This document shows, piece after piece, positions 59,772 through 64,000 of a stretch of 64,000 bases of DNA. The position numbers were made by a program, and so were the translations under genes. The stretch is from JBIOUF01 sp044866695. Lineage in GTDB: Bacteria > Actinomycetota > Actinomycetes > Propionibacteriales > Nocardioidaceae. The stretch spans positions 1-64,000 of the forward strand of contig JBIOUF010000014.1 in assembly GCA_044866695.1 (NCBI GenBank). Reading direction: 5' to 3'. How positions within the stretch are numbered: position 1 is the stretch's first letter; every line of letters begins with the position of its first letter. The notes under the pieces were generated by a model. It had not been told where the DNA came from. It did not search any database and worked only from the letters and a program-made list of their open reading frames with translations.

Positions 59772-60989
59772 TCAGGAGCGTTCGGAGCCGTGGACGCTCT
59801 CGAGGTCGTCGTCGGTCCTGGGCATCAGGACGGCAAGGCCCGCGATGGCCGCGCACAGGACCGCCGGGCCGGCCATGGCGTGGTGCAGGCCGAGGTGGTT
59901 GACCAGGAAGCCCACCACCGCCGGGCCCATCAGGAAGGCGGCGTACCCGAAGGTCACCACCACCGCGAGCACCCGGCCGCCGCCGACGTGACCGGCCACG
60001 GCGTACACCTGCGGGGCGATCATGCCCACGCCGAACCCCACCAGCGCCCAGCCGGCGAGCAGGAGCGGCAGGGCGCTCACCAGCGTGACGACGACGTACC
60101 CGACCGCGGCGCAGAGGCCGCCGCTGCGGACCACCGCGCGGCGGCCGAACCGCACGACCAGCCGGTCGCCGAGCAGCCGGATCAGGACCATGGAGCCGCT
60201 CACCGCCACCAGTCCGAGCGCGCCGGTGGTGGGGTCGACCTGGGCGACGTCGGTGACGTGCAGCGCGGCCCAGTCGGTGGCGGTCCCCTCCGAGAGCCCG
60301 AAGGCCAGCGCCATCACCGCGAGCAGCCAGGCGATTCTTGGGATCGGGGTCCGCACCCCGTCGACGTGGTGCTCCACGACCGCCGCCTCCGGGGTGATCC
60401 TGAAGGCGACCACCAGCACCACGGCCGCGATGCCGGCCAGGGTGAGCATCAGCGGCATCACCACCGCCGCGCCGTGGGCCCCCAGCGCTCGGGCGAGCAG
60501 GAGGACGAAGCCGGCGCCGAGCAGGCCGCCGACGGACCACAGGGCATGCAGGGTGCTCATGATCGGACGTCTGCGCGCCGCCTCGACCTGCACGCCGAGC
60601 GCGTTCATGGCGACGTCCATCGCGCCGTTGCCGAGACCGAGGAGCAGCGCGCCCAGCACCGCCAGCGGGTACGTCGTCGCGAACGCGAAGGTCACCGCCG
60701 CGGCGATCATGAAGGGCAGGCTGGCCAGCGCGACCTTGCGCGCGCCGATCGAGTCCGACAGCCGTCCGCCGACCTGCATCGAGGCGATCCCGGTCAGGCC
60801 CGCGCAGAACAGCAGCACCGCGATCTCGGTCGCGGAGAGGCCGATCCGCTCGCGGATCGACGGCAGCGCCCCGCCGTACCCGCCGAGGACGAGTCCGTTC
60901 ACGGCGAACAGCACTGCCACGGCGACCGCGGCCCGGCGCCGGGCCAGGGCAGCGGTCAACACGCTCGGGGATGAGGCCGGGGGGGTCAT
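59772..60989 (-). CDS. MFS transporter
   Basis: This 405-residue protein has 12 hydrophobic segments. The loop 2-3 motif is GGRLSDSIGARKVALASLP, with a matching GDRLVVRFGRRAVVRSGGL after segment 8. Segment 4 carries GLGNGAMDVAMNALGVQVE. This pattern fits the sugar/drug-exporter-like group (YfkF/Bcr-like or fucose-permease-like). The substrate is unknown. Confidence 0.8.
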   Translation of the reverse strand: MTPPASSPSVLTAALARRRAAVAVAVLFAVNGLVLGGYGGALPSIRERIGLSATEIAVLLFCAGLTGIASMQVGGRLSDSIGARKVALASLPFMIAAAVTFAFATTYPLAVLGALLLGLGNGAMDVAMNALGVQVEAARRRPIMSTLHALWSVGGLLGAGFVLLLARALGAHGAAVVMPLMLTLAGIAAVVLVVAFRITPEAAVVEHHVDGVRTPIPRIAWLLAVMALAFGLSEGTATDWAALHVTDVAQVDPTTGALGLVAVSGSMVLIRLLGDRLVVRFGRRAVVRSGGLCAAVGYVVVTLVSALPLLLAGWALVGFGVGMIAPQVYAVAGHVGGGRVLAVVVTFGYAAFLMGPAVVGFLVNHLGLHHAMAGPAVLCAAIAGLAVLMPRTDDDLESVHGSERS

Positions 60990-61103
60990 TGGGTGGTCCT
61001 GGATCGCGTTCTCGAACGGCTCAGGGTACGGCAGCCGGACGCCTCCTCTGCCCGCTGGCGAGTCGGGTGCGAGGGCAGCACCTGCGTGAGCCTGCGCGGG
61101 CGG

Positions 61104-61826
61104 TCACTCCGCGCCGACGGAGTCGAACACCTCGACCCGCGGCCTGAGCCGGACCTGGACGGCTCCGGGGAAGCCGTCGACGAAGCCGACCACGACGTCG
61201 TACTCGTCGGCACCCGGAGCGCGGAGGGCGACCCGCCAGGAGCCCTCGGCGGGCCGGTGCTCCTCCGCGCTCAGCGACAGGCTGTCGGGGTCCAGCTCGT
61301 AGACGGCCGCGGCGCTGCGGCGAGCGCGCAGGATCGCGGCCTCCCGGGGCGCCTCGGTCGGCTGCTCACCGCCGACGCTCGCGAGTACGGCGCGGAACGC
61401 GCCCGTCACGCTCTCGGTCGAGGCGGCAGAGAGCCGGGAGGACCTGGGCCCGGTGGTGACCAGGAGGCCGAGCTCGAGGGCTCCTGGGCTCGCCCCCCAG
61501 CTGGAGTGTCGCCGATGCTGGTGCAGCGAGTAGTGCCGCGGCACGTCGGAACCGGCGTACAGCGTCGGCTCCAGCGCCGAGAGGATGCTCTGCTCGTCGA
61601 GATCGGGCTGGTCTGCGCCGGGCGACTCGGGGACCGGAAGGTCGAGCAGGAACCACTCGTATGCCGGGGCTTCCGGAGCGGTTCGGTAGCCGACCTGGAT
61701 GCTGAGCAGGTCCACCCGGCCGAGGGTGAGGAGGGGCGGGGTCCCGCGCTGGTCGACCGCGTCGCTCACCACCGCCTCAGCCTCGGACGTCGCGGGTGGC
61801 ACGTCAAGGACCTCGCGGGGCGGCAT
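61104..61826 (-). CDS. Hypothetical 240-residue protein
   Basis: This frame opens at ATG 61826 and shows a balanced fold: TLGRVDLLSIQVGYRTAPEA, HSSWGASPGALELGLLVTTG and YELDPDSLSLSAEEHRPAEG. There is no signal peptide or membrane segment. I recognise no family. The start codon lies within the divergent NhaC fragment's first codons (overlap of about 2 bases), so one of the two reading frames at that junction is secondary. Confidence 0.5.
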   Translation of the reverse strand: MPPREVLDVPPATSEAEAVVSDAVDQRGTPPLLTLGRVDLLSIQVGYRTAPEAPAYEWFLLDLPVPESPGADQPDLDEQSILSALEPTLYAGSDVPRHYSLHQHRRHSSWGASPGALELGLLVTTGPRSSRLSAASTESVTGAFRAVLASVGGEQPTEAPREAAILRARRSAAAVYELDPDSLSLSAEEHRPAEGSWRVALRAPGADEYDVVVGFVDGFPGAVQVRLRPRVEVFDSVGAE

Positions 61827-62235
61827 GGCGGGCAGGCCCCAGCCGCTGTGGCTGAGCTTCGGCGCGGTCACGTTCGGCACGCTGCTGGAGCAGTCCGTGC
61901 TCCTGTGCGGGTTCGGGCTCAACGTCGTCGCCGGCGACCAGTACATTGCCCTGGTGCTGCCCTTGCGGACCTTCCGTGCCGTGTTTGCGCGACGCGGGCT
62001 GGCGCCGACCAACCTGTCGCGGCTCGCCGCCCACCGCGGCACTGTCACCTCCCCGCTGGTGCCGTGGAGCTCCTGCGGCGCCTTCATGGGGGCGACGCTC
62101 GGCGTGGCGACCCTGCTGTATGCGCCGTACGCGATCTGCTGCTGGGCCAGCCCCCTGCTCAGTGTGCTGTACGGCGTTACCGGCTTCCGCATCGAGAGGA
62201 CCAGTCCCGTGCCCGTCGAAGGAGGCAGCGGATGA
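61825..62235 (+). pseudogene. NhaC-type Na+/H+ antiporter C-terminal fragment
   Basis: From about 61825 the frame reads LCGFGLNVVAGDQYIALVLP, LRTFRAVFARRGLAPTNLSR and GTVTSPLVPWSSCGAFMGAT plus LGVATLLYAPYAICCWASP. This is the C-terminal part of NhaC-family antiporters, including the GTVTSPLxPWxxCG helix. The first roughly 330 residues are missing, so it is a 5'-truncated relic unless it pairs with another subunit. Its stop overlaps the following permease start (ATGA). Confidence 0.6.
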
Positions 62236-63734
62236 CCGCGTCCCCGAGCTCTCGGCCCGCCAGCACCTCGCCCGGCGCGGACGGCCCCGCCGAGTCGGCC
62301 GAGACGGTGTCGGCAGCCGGCAAGATGACCCTGCCGACCCTCACCGCCATGGTGGTCGGCGGGATGGTCGGCGCAGGGGTCTTCTCCCTGCCGGCCAGGT
62401 TCGGGGTGGCGACGGGGATCCTGGGGTCGCTGATCGCCTGGGCGGTGGCCGGGGCCGGCATGCTCATGCTCGCCTTCGTCTTCCAGAGCCTCGCGATCCG
62501 CAAGCCCGAGCTGGACTCCGGGGTGTTCATCTACGCCAAGGCGGGCTTCGGCGACTACGCCGGCTTCAACTCCGCCATCGGGTTCTGGGCCAGCGCCGTG
62601 GCGGGCAACACCTTCTACTGGGTGTTCATCTCCGCCACGCTCGGCGCGTTCTTCGACAGCTTCGGCGACGGCGACACCGTGCTCGCGGTGGCACTGTCGA
62701 CGGCCGGCATCTGGGTGTTCCACATCTTGATCGCCCGCGGCGTCCGGGACGCGGCGGTGATCAACCGGATCGTGACGGTCTTCAAGATCCTGCCCATCCT
62801 CGTCTTCATCGTGGTGCTGCTGGTCTCGATCGACACCGGCGTGTTCGCCGACAACTGGCTGGCCTACGGCTACGGCGACCTCGGAACCCTCGACGAGCAG
62901 GTCCGCAACACGATGATCATCACCACGTTCGTGTTCCTCGGCATCGAGGGCGCCAGCGTCTACTCCCGGTACGCCAAGCGGCGCGAGGACGTGGGCAGGG
63001 CGACGGTGATCGGCTTCCTGAGCGTGCTCTCGGTCTTCGCCCTGGTCACCCTCTCCAGCTACGGGGTGCTGTCCCAGCCCGAGATCGCCGACACGCGGCA
63101 GCCGTCCATGGTCGGCGTGTTCCAGCACGTCGTCGGCGACTGGGGCGAGTGGTTCATCAGCGCGGCGGTGATCGTGTCCGTGCTCGGGGCCTACCTGGCC
63201 TGGACGCTCATGGCCGCGGAGGTCATGTACATCCCGGCCCGCAGCGAGGACTTCCCCCGCTTCCTGGGTCAGGAGAACGAGAACGGCACCCCCATCACGG
63301 CCCTCGTGGTGACCTCGATCGCGGTGCAGTCCCTGCTCGCCCTGACACTGGTGGTGTCCGACGCGCTGAACTTCATGCTCGACCTGTGCACCAGCCTGGC
63401 GCTGGTGCCGTACGTCCTCGCGGCCGCCTACGCGCTGAAGCTCGGTCTCACCGGGGAGTCCTACGAGGGGGTGTCACGGGCGGTCCAGCGGAGGGAGACG
63501 GTGGTCGCCGGCGCCGCGACGGTCTACACGTTGTTCCTGTTCGACGCGGCCGGGCTGAAGTTCCTGCTGCTGTCCGCGGTCATCCTCGCGCCGGCGACGC
63601 TGCTGTACGTCAAGGCCCGCAGCGAGCGAGACCGTCGGCTGTTCACCCCCACCGAGCTCGGTCTGTTCCTGGTCATCCTCGGCGCCGGCATCTTCGGCGT
63701 CGTGAGCCTGTGGACCGGCCGGATCACCCTCTGA
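62232..63734 (+). CDS. Arginine/ornithine antiporter-like APC permease
   Basis: This is 500 residues from ATG 62232, with 12 segments. The substrate-site start is TAMVVGGMVGAGVFSLPARF. The sequence of helix 6 and its loop (TTFVFLGIEGASVYSRYAKR) and helix 8 (LGAYLAWTLMAAEVMYIPAR) match ArcD-type APA exchangers of basic amino acids. It sits 36 bases before arginine deiminase, so it would swap extracellular arginine for ornithine in the ADI pathway. Confidence 0.8.
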   Translation: MTASPSSRPASTSPGADGPAESAETVSAAGKMTLPTLTAMVVGGMVGAGVFSLPARFGVATGILGSLIAWAVAGAGMLMLAFVFQSLAIRKPELDSGVFIYAKAGFGDYAGFNSAIGFWASAVAGNTFYWVFISATLGAFFDSFGDGDTVLAVALSTAGIWVFHILIARGVRDAAVINRIVTVFKILPILVFIVVLLVSIDTGVFADNWLAYGYGDLGTLDEQVRNTMIITTFVFLGIEGASVYSRYAKRREDVGRATVIGFLSVLSVFALVTLSSYGVLSQPEIADTRQPSMVGVFQHVVGDWGEWFISAAVIVSVLGAYLAWTLMAAEVMYIPARSEDFPRFLGQENENGTPITALVVTSIAVQSLLALTLVVSDALNFMLDLCTSLALVPYVLAAAYALKLGLTGESYEGVSRAVQRRETVVAGAATVYTLFLFDAAGLKFLLLSAVILAPATLLYVKARSERDRRLFTPTELGLFLVILGAGIFGVVSLWTGRITL

Positions 63735-63770
63735 CCCCGACTCCTGACAGCCGGGACGAAAGGCACTGAC

Positions 63771-64000
63771 ATGACTGAGACGGTCTCCGCGTCGTACGGC
63801 GTGCACTCCGAGGTGGGCCGCCTGCGCAAGGTGCTCGTGTGCGCGCCGGGGCTCGCGCACCGCCGGCTCACACCTACCAACGCCGACGACCTGCTCTTCG
63901 ACGACGTGATGTGGGTGGAGAACGCCCAGCGCGACCACGCCGACTTCGTCAACAAGCTCACCAACCGCGGGGTCGAGGTGGTCGAGCTGCACGACCTGCT
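63771..64000 (+). CDS. arcA: Arginine deiminase, N-terminal part (runs off window)
   Basis: ATG 63771 is preceded by an AAAGG ribosome-binding site. The 76 visible codons read [40 protein letters not shown] and [20 protein letters not shown]. This is the conserved start of arginine deiminase (LRKV--H-PG---RLTP-N---LLFDDV-W), which converts arginine to citrulline and ammonia. It follows the ArcD-type antiporter and probably belongs to an arc operon. The catalytic cysteine is outside the window. Confidence 0.85.
   Translation, partial: MTETVSASYGVHSEVGRLRKVLVCAPGLAHRRLTPTNADDLLFDDVMWVENAQRDHADFVNKLTNRGVEVVELHDL

Overview
The window is GC-rich, densely packed actinobacterial chromosome. A Nocardioides-type (Nocardioidaceae) host is the best guess. 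The reasons are the codon and GC bias, a complete LpqY-SugABC-type transporter, many actinobacterial regulator families (SARP/BTAD, MalT-like LuxR, mycothiol-type ArsC) and a cluster of GGTGGTTGAG...CTCGAAACCACC repeats at 59.4-59.7 kb, a kind I associate with Nocardioides genomes. The genus is inference.

Layout. (1) 0-5.4 kb is accessory DNA with heavy gene decay. It holds the start of a sulfotransferase, an intact ribbon-helix-helix antitoxin/toxin pair, shattered DUF433/DUF5615 toxin-antitoxin genes, an Lhr-type helicase tail, an integrase tail, an XRE-cupin / B3-B4 / small-protein operon that runs into a frameshifted PLP gamma-lyase, and a 40-bp 3' end of an initiator tRNA that looks like an attachment-site scar. 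(2) 5.6-9.8 kb has a TPR/SEC-C gene pair, then a divergent arsenic island: arsR-aquaporin-arsC on the minus strand and arsI plus a 17-residue Cys-rich peptide on the plus strand, with four matching operator half-sites between them. (3) 9.9-15.1 kb carries enzymes: an epimerase, a DinB/mycothiol-type protein, a RibD-like reductase and a large serine hydrolase.

(4) 15.4-43.4 kb is the centrepiece, an extracellular contractile injection system (eCIS, Afp/PVC-like). Seventeen tightly coupled minus-strand genes run from a tail-terminator-like protein through sheath, tube, gp51-like chaperone, a DUF6760-like peptide, three large hydrophobic proteins, a CIS-tube-domain protein, LysM protein, gp27-like hub, gp5-like spike, a Pro-rich mini protein, gp25, gpJ and a giant gpI, to a fibre-like propeller protein. 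Two WD40 proteins, with the remains of a third between them, converge on the operon from the other side. Upstream sit two SARP-like regulators and a 67-residue protein. Direct heptamer repeats with 11-bp periodicity lie upstream of each of these transcription units. No AAA+ ATPase and no recognisable single tape-measure gene is present. Afp7 and Afp8 functions are split into separate genes, and beta-propellers occur in at least four proteins of the locus.

(5) 43.7-64 kb is largely housekeeping and metabolic: a truncated nucleotidyltransferase-like gene, lpqY-sugABC trehalose-type uptake, two aldo/keto reductases with a divergent XRE regulator, an ArsR-like/SRPBCC pair with a clear operator, a MalT-like LuxR regulator, an MFS exporter, an NhaC tail fragment, and an arginine/ornithine-type antiporter followed by the start of arginine deiminase (arc operon) at the window edge. 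Further gene relics (epoxide hydrolase, amphi-Trp protein) lie between them.
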